From: Caryophanales bacterium
Lineage (GTDB): Bacteria; Bacillota; Bacilli; Bacillales; Amphibacillaceae
Direction of reading: 5' to 3'
DNA: 59,746 nt
Assembly (NCBI GenBank): GCA_026168805.1
Contig: JAPFDS010000073.1
Coordinates: 1 to 59,746, forward strand
Below, in pieces: positions 27,690 to 36,465 of this stretch. Within the stretch, counting starts at the first letter, position 1. Each line of letters opens with the position of its first letter. The translations under genes were made by a program, and so were the position numbers. A model generated the notes under the pieces. That model was not told the DNA's origin. It did no database searches and worked only from the letters and a program-made list of their open reading frames with translations.

Positions 27690-28391
27690 AAAATCCGCCT
27701 CCTCTTCTTTTGTTAAAGCTAAATATGATTCAAAAAAGCCTAATAATAGATCCGTTTTTTCACGATCTAATTTCAGTCGTGCGAGTGTTTTAAAAAACTC
27801 TAACTTAACTTGTACGCGCTCATCATCTCTATAACCCATTTTACTTAGCAATGCTGCGGTGACTGGGTTATCTTCGTTGATGAAAGTTCTCCAATTCATC
27901 TTTTGCAAGTGTAATGTTTTATAAGAAAACTTAAGAACTTCAAAATCTAACAGCTTCATGTTAAACTCATTTTCTTCCCAGTCATCTGCATAACTAAAAA
28001 TGGCAATTGGAAGAATTGGCTTTTTTAGTTTATTATACAACAAACTAAAGTAACTAAACATTCTGTTATTAAAATCCGATTGTTTGTAACTTTGTGGTTC
28101 AACATGGATGATAATAAGTGCGTCTGTTTCTTTCCATTTTACTTCAACAACGAGATCTAATATTCGTTTGTCCCCATCAAATACGCCAGTGAATAACTCT
28201 TCAGATAAAAATGTGATTTGCCTGAAATCAATTTGTTCATGAAATTCAGGAAAAAATGCTTCCATAAAATCTTCGAAAAATGCTTCAATAAGCTGTTTGA
28301 AAAGTTGATCATGCTTTGTGTAGTGTGATATTTGTTCCTTGATGAAATGTTGTCGTGGCTTGTTCGTAGTCGCTAAATCAATTACATTCAT
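27456..28391 (-). CDS. Rpn-family PD-(D/E)XK nuclease (RpnL-like, recombination-promoting nuclease/putative transposase)
   Basis: 311 aa. N-terminal nuclease region: KHDQLFKQLIEAF, ILDLVVEVKW (acidic residue of the core), then the E-x-Q element in IIIHVEPQSYKQSDFNNRMF. The C-terminal third is helical with four tetrapeptides (IGKE-KGKE-IGKE-LGRE) and a variable end. Rpn proteins are DNA endonucleases, toxic when free, with reported anti-phage activity. Start ATG 28391 follows AAAAGGA. Two further copies of the C-terminal domain follow downstream and a third reading start lies inside this gene. Confidence 0.88.
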   Translation of the reverse strand: MNVIDLATTNKPRQHFIKEQISHYTKHDQLFKQLIEAFFEDFMEAFFPEFHEQIDFRQITFLSEELFTGVFDGDKRILDLVVEVKWKETDALIIIHVEPQSYKQSDFNNRMFSYFSLLYNKLKKPILPIAIFSYADDWEENEFNMKLLDFEVLKFSYKTLHLQKMNWRTFINEDNPVTAALLSKMGYRDDERVQVKLEFFKTLARLKLDREKTDLLLGFFESYLALTKEEEADFVKQAKRLDNADEILEIPISYEEIGKEKGKEIGKELGREETQNKIALNMLKRGLDIEVITETTMLSPEEVEVLKKQLD

Positions 28392-28583
28392 TATACCATA
28401 TCCTTTTAGAATAGTGGATGCATGTCTGGATGTAGATCTATGAATAGTATACTATAAAATCCGGGACGGAACAAGTGTTCGTAATACATTTTCTTCCTCT
28501 ATACATAAACTCTTCTGTATAATTTTATGCATATGTACGTTACAATAAATGATATACACATTACTCAAAAGGGAGAGATACAC

Positions 28584-29093
28584 ATGATTAGTGAAAAATT
28601 AGCAAACTTACTCAACGACCAAGTGAACAACGAATTTGATGCAGCTCAAGCCTATGTAGCAATGGCAGCATATTGTGAACACAATAGTTACTCAGGCTTT
28701 GCTAACTTTTATTTAGCACAAGCTGAAGAAGAACGGTATCATGCAATGAAGCTATATGAGTATCTCAATGACCGTGGTATCCAAGTGAAGATTACTGCGA
28801 CATCTACTCCAAAGGTAGATTTTGATTCGGTATTAGATACATTCAAAGTGGCTCTTAAACAGGAAAAAGGCGTCACACAAAACTTCTACGACTTATCAGA
28901 TCTCGCCTGGGAAGAAAGAGAACATGCAACCATCTCCTTCTTAAATTGGTATTTAGACGAACAAGTCGAAGAAGAAGCTACATTCGAGACACATATCGAT
29001 TATTTAACACGTATCGAACACGATCAAAACGCTTTATTCATTTATGAAAAAGAATTAGGAAAACGCACATTTGATCCAAACGCAGAAGATTAA
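28584..29093 (+). CDS. Ferritin (non-haem iron storage)
   Basis: Four-helix ferritin of the FtnA type; oxidises Fe(II) and stores iron in a 24-mer shell. Ferroxidase ligands: Glu in [16 protein letters not shown], the ExxH of [14 protein letters not shown], Glu in [14 protein letters not shown], and ERE/Gln in the last helices. 169 aa. ATG 28584 preceded by AAAGGGAGAG. Monocistronic with a strong terminator. Nine haem genes lie 12 kb away, but no iron-box operator was recognised. Confidence 0.95.
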   Translation: MISEKLANLLNDQVNNEFDAAQAYVAMAAYCEHNSYSGFANFYLAQAEEERYHAMKLYEYLNDRGIQVKITATSTPKVDFDSVLDTFKVALKQEKGVTQNFYDLSDLAWEEREHATISFLNWYLDEQVEEEATFETHIDYLTRIEHDQNALFIYEKELGKRTFDPNAED

Positions 29094-29107
29094 TATATAA
29101 ACAAGTG

Positions 29108-29152
29108 AAACCGCCTCTTCTCACCTTTTATAAGGAAGGAGGCGGTCTTTTG
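29108..29152 (+). terminator. Terminator after ferritin
   Basis: ACCGCCTCTTCT pairs with AGGAGGCGGT, followed by CTTTTG. Confidence 0.85.
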
Positions 29153-29351
29153 TTCATAGAATTAAAGTTTAAATTTCAGTACTAGTCCATTCAACTTCAC
29201 TTCCGTCTGCAACTTCTGTTAATTTATTCGCTATATGTGCAATGCTCGCTGCCATCTCAGTAACAGCTTTACGAAAAAGATTCATTCGAATTGTAAGCAA
29301 CTCTAGCCTATAATAGAGATATACTACAGAAATCGTGAGGGATGGAGACAC

Positions 29352-30176
29352 ATGCAATCATTTATAAAAAACAAACTGAATAAGACAAATTACTTTGCAT
29401 TAGAAAATGAATTAGAACAGCTGACAGCCATTCAACAAGTCTTTGCTGAAACATTTACATTTGAAAATATAGACGTGTTACTCAAGAACGATGAGGAGAT
29501 TGATGAGCAGTTTTTAATCGATAAACTACTTGTGAATGAACGAGGTGGACTTTGTTATGAAATCAATGGAGCGTTGTATCTCGTGCTAAAAGAATTAGGC
29601 TTCGACGTCACGCTCGGATCAGCCACCGTTTGGTCTGATCCCGAAAAAAGATGGATTATTGACCGCACACATACAGTCATTCTTTACTATACAAAGAAAC
29701 AAATGTACTTGCTCGATAGCGGATCAGGAACAAACCTAGCGATAAAACCTCTCCCGTTAGACAGAGAACCGATCCAATCCCCAGTCGGTATCTTCCGCTT
29801 ACGAACGGAAAATACTGAAAGAGGTTCAATCGTTTCTGAGAAATTAACAGAAGATGGTTGGGTCCTCCGCTATGCTTTTCATCCAGTAGAAGTGAATTTT
29901 CACGAGGATGTAAACAGAATTAAAGACATGATTCACAACCACCCGGAGTCTCCTTTTAATAAAGACTTACTAATTGCTCGAACATTACCAGATGGAACGG
30001 TATCCATCAATAGTGAACGCAGTAGTCGGAAGTGGATCGATGCAGATGGATTTGTGGAGAAAGAAGAACGGATGGAGTTTGAACATAACCATCATATCAT
30101 CCAAGCAGTTGAGCAATATGGTTCTGCTTCAACTACTAATGCAGTAAGAGAATATGTAGAGAATCAACGAATATAA
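29352..30176 (+). CDS. Arylamine N-acetyltransferase family protein
   Basis: NAT-fold enzyme, acetyl-CoA dependent acetylation of arylamines or hydrazines. Catalytic triad: Cys in NERGGLCYEINGAL (~residue 69), His in DRTHTVILY and Asp in YLLDSGSGT. 274 aa, typical length. RBS GGGATGGAG before ATG 29352. Its upstream region contains TATAAT near 29309. Single gene. Confidence 0.92.
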   Translation: MQSFIKNKLNKTNYFALENELEQLTAIQQVFAETFTFENIDVLLKNDEEIDEQFLIDKLLVNERGGLCYEINGALYLVLKELGFDVTLGSATVWSDPEKRWIIDRTHTVILYYTKKQMYLLDSGSGTNLAIKPLPLDREPIQSPVGIFRLRTENTERGSIVSEKLTEDGWVLRYAFHPVEVNFHEDVNRIKDMIHNHPESPFNKDLLIARTLPDGTVSINSERSSRKWIDADGFVEKEERMEFEHNHHIIQAVEQYGSASTTNAVREYVENQRI

Positions 30177-30179
30177 CAA

Positions 30180-30212
30180 ATCGAGCACTAGCCATACTAG
30201 CTAGCGCTCGAT
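30180..30212 (+). terminator. Hairpin between convergent NAT and EAL genes
   Basis: ATCGAGCACTAGC pairs imperfectly with GCTAGCGCTCGAT; T tail is poor. Likely a weak bidirectional terminator. Confidence 0.5.
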
Positions 30213-30219
30213 CTATTGA

Positions 30220-32415
30220 TCAATCTTTTAGAAACGTAACAGCCTTCTCTGGCACAACTGGTTTACTAAAATAAAACCCTTGAATCCGGTGTGCACCAAG
30301 TTTCTGTAGGATCTCCAATTGCTCCGATGTTTCCACACCTTCTGTAATTGTAGTGAGGTTCAAGCTATTTGCAATTTCAATTAACCCCTTTAGTATGGCT
30401 TCTGACTTTCCACCATCACTAAGAACTTCCATTACAAAGGCACGATCCAACTTCATATACTGAAACGGTAATGTTTTCAGTAAAGACAGGGATGAGTACC
30501 CTGTACCAAAATCATCAATTGCCGTTTCAATACCTAGCTCATTTAATGATTTTAATATTTCATAAGCAACATCTGTATCTTGAACGACAATTGATTCCGT
30601 CACTTCAAAGACTAGATTACTAGGATTTACTCCTGTTTCAGCCAGTATTTGTTTTACATCTGCCAAAAAACTTTCATATCTCAATTGTTTTGGCGAAACA
30701 TTCAGCGCCACTACAAAATCTTTGTATCCATCACGTTTCCAACGGACGACTTGCTTTGCCACTTCCCGGATTAACCAACGTCCAGCATCAATAATTTTGT
30801 CGCTTTCCTCTAGTAAAGGAATAAATTGACCGGGGCCTATCTCTCCTAAAACAGGTGATTTCCACCGCATTAACGCTTCAAAACTAACAATTCGATTTTC
30901 AGCGCAACTATAAATTGGTTGGTACACAAGGTAAAACTCTTCATTGCTAAGTGCATCTGCTAGATTGTTTGTTAATTTTCGTTGGTATTCGCTATCTTGT
31001 GCTAGTTGGTCTGTAAAATAAACATATTGGTTTCCGCCTTGCGTTGTAGCTTCACGGCTCGCAAACAATGCATCTTGCATAATAACATTCATGTCTTCTT
31101 TAATATCAGCTGTCCGAACACCGATACTAACAGTCAACTCCACAAATTTCCCCTGACCAACATGAATCGGTTGCGCCATTTGTTCAACTAACTCAGCTGC
31201 GAATTTCTTTTGTCTTTCTAGCGAGTCGTAGTCGGCAGTTATTACAAATTCTCTATCTCCTACACGATAAGCATTTATCTTTTTTTGTACATGGTTCAAA
31301 CGATTACTAACATCGAATAACAGCTGTTCACTTACATCATATCCAAGCAATTCGGTCACTTCTGAAAATCGGTCTATTTTAATTAAATAAAAGGTAACAA
31401 TTGCCTCAGAGTTCTGGGAAATTTTCTTGGCTATATTCGATTCCAGACGCGCGCGATTTCCAAGTCCGGTTAATAAATCCTCTTCAGCTTGCAACTCCTC
31501 TCGTCGCTGCAATCGTATTAAATATAAATAGATGATGACAATAATAACAATACCACTAACCACGAGCACCGTACTCTGCCAAAAAGCCCAACGTATTTCG
31601 TCTGTTGCTTGATTGGAAATAGAATCAACGACAACAACCCAATCATTCCATGTTGTTTCATATTTAATAAAGCGTAACTCATCTTCAAAATCGTTCCAAT
31701 TTCCTACCTTTTGCCCATTAATATGTTCCAACAGTTGATCACTATGTGGAATCGTTTCTTCAAAAGATACATCTTCATTCGATGTGAAGAACACATCATC
31801 ATCTTTTAATAAAAAAACAGTTCCAGGCAACTTTGATTTTTCAACAAGTTCACTAACGATATCACTTAAATTAACAACACCCGAAAGTACACCAACCGTT
31901 TCTCCATCATGATTCACAACCGGAACAAATATCGACGTTACATTTTGAGACGTATCCTGATTTAATCGAAAGACATCACTGAATACAACGTCTCCTTTTA
32001 AGGCCTTTTCAAAATAACCTTGCTGTTGAACTTTAAAATGATTACCATCTGCAGACTGGATCATTCCATCTGGAGTGATAAAACTAAGCGCAACGAAATT
32101 AGGCATCGCCTCCGTTTGTTTTAATAAAAACAGCGTCACATCTTCATCCTTTTCCATCACATAAGGAATATGCTCTGCTAGCAATTCAATGTCTGATGTG
32201 CGCTCTAAAGAAAATCGATCGACGTCCGCAATAAAATTATGCAGCAATACTTCTGTATTTCGTTCCACAGATTGCAACACAAACTTTTTCGTACTCGTAT
32301 AGTTCACAATTGAAAAATAAATAGTTCCTATAAAGACAAGCCCTAGAAAAACATATAATAACATACGCCACTTTCTCAATTTACACACATCCATATACAA
32401 CATAATGAAATACAT
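30220..32415 (-). CDS. Membrane dCache-GGDEF(degenerate)-EAL c-di-GMP phosphodiesterase
   Basis: 731 aa. TM helix ~17-37, extracytoplasmic double-Cache-like sensor (~38-275; ALSFITPDGMIQSADG, GVLSGVVNLSDI), second TM (~280-300), GGDEF domain with the active site degenerated to GDREF (YRVGDREFVIT), then an intact EAL domain (SFEALMRWKSP, VFEVTESIV, AIDDFGTGYSSL, MKLDRAFV). Predicted to degrade c-di-GMP; the GGDEF half probably only binds GTP. Start codon is uncertain: no clear RBS precedes 32415 or the next ATG codons. Could tune the motile/sessile switch with hag nearby, by inference only. Confidence 0.9.
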   Translation of the reverse strand: MYFIMLYMDVCKLRKWRMLLYVFLGLVFIGTIYFSIVNYTSTKKFVLQSVERNTEVLLHNFIADVDRFSLERTSDIELLAEHIPYVMEKDEDVTLFLLKQTEAMPNFVALSFITPDGMIQSADGNHFKVQQQGYFEKALKGDVVFSDVFRLNQDTSQNVTSIFVPVVNHDGETVGVLSGVVNLSDIVSELVEKSKLPGTVFLLKDDDVFFTSNEDVSFEETIPHSDQLLEHINGQKVGNWNDFEDELRFIKYETTWNDWVVVVDSISNQATDEIRWAFWQSTVLVVSGIVIIVIIYLYLIRLQRREELQAEEDLLTGLGNRARLESNIAKKISQNSEAIVTFYLIKIDRFSEVTELLGYDVSEQLLFDVSNRLNHVQKKINAYRVGDREFVITADYDSLERQKKFAAELVEQMAQPIHVGQGKFVELTVSIGVRTADIKEDMNVIMQDALFASREATTQGGNQYVYFTDQLAQDSEYQRKLTNNLADALSNEEFYLVYQPIYSCAENRIVSFEALMRWKSPVLGEIGPGQFIPLLEESDKIIDAGRWLIREVAKQVVRWKRDGYKDFVVALNVSPKQLRYESFLADVKQILAETGVNPSNLVFEVTESIVVQDTDVAYEILKSLNELGIETAIDDFGTGYSSLSLLKTLPFQYMKLDRAFVMEVLSDGGKSEAILKGLIEIANSLNLTTITEGVETSEQLEILQKLGAHRIQGFYFSKPVVPEKAVTFLKD

Positions 32416-32619
32416 GAGTGATTTTCATAAATACTAACAAAGACGACAACTACATACATATATATGTAAAATGAGTAGGAATAATTAACCAGTTCATTAT
32501 GTCTATTGTATCATATTATACAGTCAGAATAATAAACAAATCCCTTCATAAAAACTTGTTTTCCTATCTCCATTAAAGTGTCTTTAAAATAAAAAATAGG
32601 CCAGGGAATATCCCAAGCC

Positions 32620-33735
32620 CTACTCTCTATTTAAACGTACAATTTGTTTCAATCCTGCACTGATCAATGAAAAGATGAAAATCCATGCAACAATAATTAA
32701 AACAATAAATATGAAATAAAAATTATGCAATGCCTCTAAGGGCATATCCCAAACCGCGTGTAAGACAATCGGCACAGCGAACAATTTTAAGAAATCTGCG
32801 TGAAGAATATGATCGCTTGTTAAAGGTTCATTGCGCTTTACATACACAACCGCAGCTCCGGCAATTGCACTCCACGCAGCATGCGTGCCGATCGACATCC
32901 AGCCTCTCATAAAGATAATGTCCAACATCGCACTTTCTCCTAAAAAGATTCCAGATCTATACGCATACCCAGCAGATTCAAAAGCTGCGAACCCGGCACC
33001 AATTGCTGCACCAATTAATAAACCATTTAAGATATATTTAGGATTTACCTTTCGAATAAAGTATAAAATGATTGCTAATTTACCTATTTCTTCTACTACA
33101 CCAATAACAATCGCACTCGTGAAATCAATATCATACACAGGAAACACTTCATATAAAATTAACGTTATAACGATCGAAGCGGCCCCGCCAACAAAGAACA
33201 TTTTCCCTACTTCATAGAAACTAATATTCCTTGGAGCATTCATTTCCCAAAACATGATTAATAGAGATGTAGGTGCGGCAAATGATCCGATTATAATCAT
33301 ACCTGGTACTGCATTTAGATTTTCAAATACATCTGTAGCAATATATAAGAGGATAAATGTAGCGGCTAACACAAGAAAAACCCTACCAAACAACCATGGC
33401 TTCGGCCAAGAAGTCGAAATGTCTCTTTCATCTGGAGTCGTTAATGTTGTCCCAGAAATAAACAGTTTTTCCGCATCTTCTTTCGTATGTTTTTTAAAGA
33501 CATCCGAAAACACGTCTTTTAAATCGACATCAACACTACCTTCTTCACCCACCATTCGATTGACCCTTTCAGTCGCTTGCATAAACGTACTTTTCACTTG
33601 ATCTTGAAACCGATCCGGCTGAACCTCAGAAGTCGACGCCACTTTTTCATAGATGTTTACTTGCAGGTCAACTCCGCAAGACTCACAAAACTTGTGATCC
33701 TCTTCTATTTTATTTCCACAATTATAACAAAACAT
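32620..33735 (-). CDS. PrsW-like membrane protease with N-terminal zinc ribbon
   Basis: 371 aa. Residues 1-22 form a zinc ribbon (CYNCGNKIEEDHKFCESCG); a linker to ~115; then about eight TM helices carrying the PrsW motifs GVVEEIGKLAIILY, GAAIGAGFAAFESAGYA and late His residues (IGTHAAWSAIAGA; VLHAVWDMPLEALH). PrsW of B. subtilis starts cleavage of RsiW, whose gene is at 8038-8679. This protein is longer than PrsW because of the ribbon and linker, so it may be a paralogue with another target. RBS GGGGGTT before ATG. Confidence 0.85.
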   Translation of the reverse strand: MFCYNCGNKIEEDHKFCESCGVDLQVNIYEKVASTSEVQPDRFQDQVKSTFMQATERVNRMVGEEGSVDVDLKDVFSDVFKKHTKEDAEKLFISGTTLTTPDERDISTSWPKPWLFGRVFLVLAATFILLYIATDVFENLNAVPGMIIIGSFAAPTSLLIMFWEMNAPRNISFYEVGKMFFVGGAASIVITLILYEVFPVYDIDFTSAIVIGVVEEIGKLAIILYFIRKVNPKYILNGLLIGAAIGAGFAAFESAGYAYRSGIFLGESAMLDIIFMRGWMSIGTHAAWSAIAGAAVVYVKRNEPLTSDHILHADFLKLFAVPIVLHAVWDMPLEALHNFYFIFIVLIIVAWIFIFSLISAGLKQIVRLNRE

Positions 33736-33916
33736 GATGGAACCCCCTGTACATCATCCTTGATGATTCTGCTTAAAAAATATAAGTCCCCTTCTATATT
33801 AACACGATTCTATGCAGTCTTATCATTATTCAGTCGAAAACGTACCTTTACTTTTAGAAATTTAAAAAGAGAATCACAGGTTTCCCCATGATTCTCTGAA
33901 CAGCTAAAGCCGGTAA

Positions 33917-34738
33917 TTACATATAATACATAAAGTCATCCAGTATATCAACCATATTTCCTAGCGCAGAGTCTGCTAGAATAACCATGACGATGGATAG
34001 AGTAATAAAAGTCGATACAATATATAATACATACCCGTAAAGCGGATCAATTCCTTTTGAACGTCTCGTCAGTAAACTACTAATGAGATACAACGGAATA
34101 ACAAATATAATGAGCATTAATACAATCATCATCAGCATTGTCGCAAACATATTCGATTTTAAAATAGCAAGAAGAAAAGCTGCTGCTGAAACAATAATGA
34201 CCGGCGTCATATGCGCCCCAAAAATACTAACAATATCTGTATATGTACCATCTGTTCCAAACATTTTATTGATCAAGAATAATAACGTAATAATAATAGC
34301 AAGAAGAATCGCCATTCCAATCAATGTATTAAAAAACACAGAAACAAATGATGGACCATACGAATAATCGCCAAACGCATTACTAATAAGTACATTATAA
34401 GTCAAAATAGTAAGCAATACTGCAAGCCCAATGCTAATTAACGCATTCGTTAATTCACTAGACTTTCTCGTAAACACCTGGGATGGATGTTTCAAGTAAT
34501 TCACAAAAAACCCGCCATACGCTCGAGAAGTTTCTTTGACTCTTTCTAAAGAATCATTCGTTGCATTCGGTTGGCTAGCTGCAGGTGTCACTGGTGGTTG
34601 ATTGTTATTTACATTCATCTCCTTGGATGCCGCAACCTCTTCTGTAGAATGAACCTCTGACACAGGTAAGAGGTCACCACCACATTTCCCACAAAATTTT
34701 CCTTCGTCTTGTTGAAAACCACAATTAGTACATTTCAC
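33917..34738 (-). CDS. Zinc-ribbon membrane protein (Yip1-like)
   Basis: 273 aa. N-terminal zinc ribbon CTNCGFQQDEGKFCGKCG, low-complexity linker (~25-70), then five TM helices (~105-125, ~145-168, ~185-210, ~215-235, ~245-265), with FVNYLKHPSQVFTRKSSEL before the first helix, typical of ribbon/Yip1-type proteins in Bacillaceae. GTG start at 34738 with AAGGAGGGG 8 nt upstream. Lies 180 bp upstream of the PrsW-like gene, which carries the same kind of ribbon. Function unknown. Confidence 0.8.
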   Translation of the reverse strand: MKCTNCGFQQDEGKFCGKCGGDLLPVSEVHSTEEVAASKEMNVNNNQPPVTPAASQPNATNDSLERVKETSRAYGGFFVNYLKHPSQVFTRKSSELTNALISIGLAVLLTILTYNVLISNAFGDYSYGPSFVSVFFNTLIGMAILLAIIITLLFLINKMFGTDGTYTDIVSIFGAHMTPVIIVSAAAFLLAILKSNMFATMLMMIVLMLIIFVIPLYLISSLLTRRSKGIDPLYGYVLYIVSTFITLSIVMVILADSALGNMVDILDDFMYYM

Positions 34739-35184
34739 TCGTTAGCCCCTCCTTAAAAATATAACTCATTGAGTACTTCCTAAAGCCTTTAACATAAAAA
34801 TGCCTATAAAACTGAAGTGATTTAAAAAGTAAATCATACTTTAGATTCATACAATCTTTTTTTAACATGAACCCTTAGTTCTATGTTATTGAACATAGCA
34901 TAATAACAGATAAAAGTATATAATTTGTCAAAATTAAACAGTTTATTTAAAGTTAAATCAGTTAAATTAACTAGATATAAATAACCACGAACCATCAGAT
35001 GAAGCTTAAAAACGAGTAGACATACAGTACAAACTTCTCTAATAGAATGATTCCTACCCGACCGCTGATGCGACTAAAATATATGTATTACACAAAATAA
35101 GATGACTAACACAGACTTTAACATTCTACATATCAAATTCTCTAGATAGTATAGATAGAACTTCTCTTTATTACTGCATTCAAC
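34739..35184. other. AT-rich intergenic region, no gene seen
   Basis: 446 bp. Only a short palindrome (CTATGTT-ATT-GAACATAG near 34893-34912) stands out. It presumably holds the promoter for 33917-34738 and the end of the 35185-37688 unit. No ORF with a credible RBS was found. Confidence 0.5.
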
Positions 35185-36465
35185 TTATAATTGTATGGCT
35201 TCTCCATAATAATGATTAAGCCGTATTCTCGTGCACTCTTTTACAGCCTTTCTATTATCGTTGTGCTCTAAAGCCTTTTTGCCCATCTTAAGTAGACCAT
35301 ATCCAACCCTAAGTCCAATGATAATACCTGTCGGGTCTGGTATGAGCCCATCAAGTAGAGCTTCACCAACCATGCCACCCAGAACATCAAAGCCTATTCC
35401 TAGTGCTTGAAAGGCCATAAATTCAGCACCTGCAATCATGACTATTTGGCCGAATTCAGGCCGGACTTTATCTCTATCAATACCGTTCTGCCGTTCTCTC
35501 CAGTATTTAATCATCGCTGCAGATACTGTTACAACGAAAAAAACGCCATTGTATAATAAAATTGATGAAAAGGCATGTTCTACTACTGTTCCACTAAATA
35601 CATCACCAATTGATGACATTAACAACGGAAAAGACTCTTTAGCAATAAACCCTACTCCAGCTAACAATCCGCCAACAATACTAATTGATAATCCCTTTTT
35701 AATAAATTGCACTCTTTTTTGTTTCCATGGCCGTGGATCATTTTTAAATTTCAATGCTTCAATAGTCATTGAAACAGTCCCAAATAACAGGATAGAACCT
35801 CCTATGACAAACCCAGCTTGTTCACCAATTGTAGGAATTATTTCATTTTGATTATAATCAAGCGTTAATTCAAGCCTTTCATTATTTCCATAAAACATTC
35901 CATCATAGTCAGTATTTGTGTCATTAAGATTATCACCACTATGTAAGTGTTTGTGGTGACCGGTTTCTGTTGCGAGGACAATATTGTCCTGATCAGCTGC
36001 CAATGTTAAATTATCTGGGTTTGCACGAACCGTTTCAATATGATGCCCTTCAATCCCCTCAATTGGGTATCCATCGCCTATCTTATAATCTCTGATTAAT
36101 CCTTGCTCGTGTTGAGTAAATGAATTAACGGCCCCACTATCATCCACATACTGAAATACATCATCTGGTGCATTAACATTATCATCAGCAAAAAAACTTA
36201 ATGATGTCCATTCGTCTGTTACACCCCGAGTTCTTGCATAAGTCATAGAGGTGATGGAATCAGTGTCATTCAAATTCGTTTGTAAATCTTCAAATGCGTT
36301 AACTGTATTCTCCTCATATACTAGATAGTCTGCCTCTCGCTGCTCATAGATTTTATCATTCAACCATGAGGTACCAAGTGCTGTAGATGCAATTCCTTCT
36401 CCATTCGCATTAGAGGAATGGAAGCGATGATTCGAATGATTTAACTGGGTTCTCCACATCACCAT
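35185..36465 (-). CDS. Membrane protein with HNH/GHH-type nuclease-like motif
   Basis: 426 aa, not recognised as a named family. Residues ~110-182 contain an HNH-like arrangement: IEGIEGHHIETVRANP, DQDNIVLATETGHHKHLH and a following GDN, the spacing seen in GHH/HNH toxin nucleases. The rest of the N-terminal half is acidic and soluble; the C-terminal half has four TM helices (~212-240, ~262-285, ~305-335, ~345-375). Start ATG 36465 shares one base with the stop codon of the upstream gene (TGATG), with AAAAGG 7 nt before. Candidate effector of a two-gene membrane system; DNA cleavage is inference. Confidence 0.65.
   Translation of the reverse strand: MVMWRTQLNHSNHRFHSSNANGEGIASTALGTSWLNDKIYEQREADYLVYEENTVNAFEDLQTNLNDTDSITSMTYARTRGVTDEWTSLSFFADDNVNAPDDVFQYVDDSGAVNSFTQHEQGLIRDYKIGDGYPIEGIEGHHIETVRANPDNLTLAADQDNIVLATETGHHKHLHSGDNLNDTNTDYDGMFYGNNERLELTLDYNQNEIIPTIGEQAGFVIGGSILLFGTVSMTIEALKFKNDPRPWKQKRVQFIKKGLSISIVGGLLAGVGFIAKESFPLLMSSIGDVFSGTVVEHAFSSILLYNGVFFVVTVSAAMIKYWRERQNGIDRDKVRPEFGQIVMIAGAEFMAFQALGIGFDVLGGMVGEALLDGLIPDPTGIIIGLRVGYGLLKMGKKALEHNDNRKAVKECTRIRLNHYYGEAIQL

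Noticed and set aside
26748-28391. Insertion sequence, because the Rpn family is often labelled putative transposase
   Set aside because: No terminal inverted repeats or target duplications flank the genes, and the nuclease fold is PD-(D/E)XK rather than DDE.
29169-29357. Small leftward frame with a helical C-terminus (MAASIAHIANKLTEVADG)
   Set aside because: No ribosome binding site, overlaps the promoter region of the N-acetyltransferase gene, and no recognisable family. It could be a gene remnant, but support is too thin.
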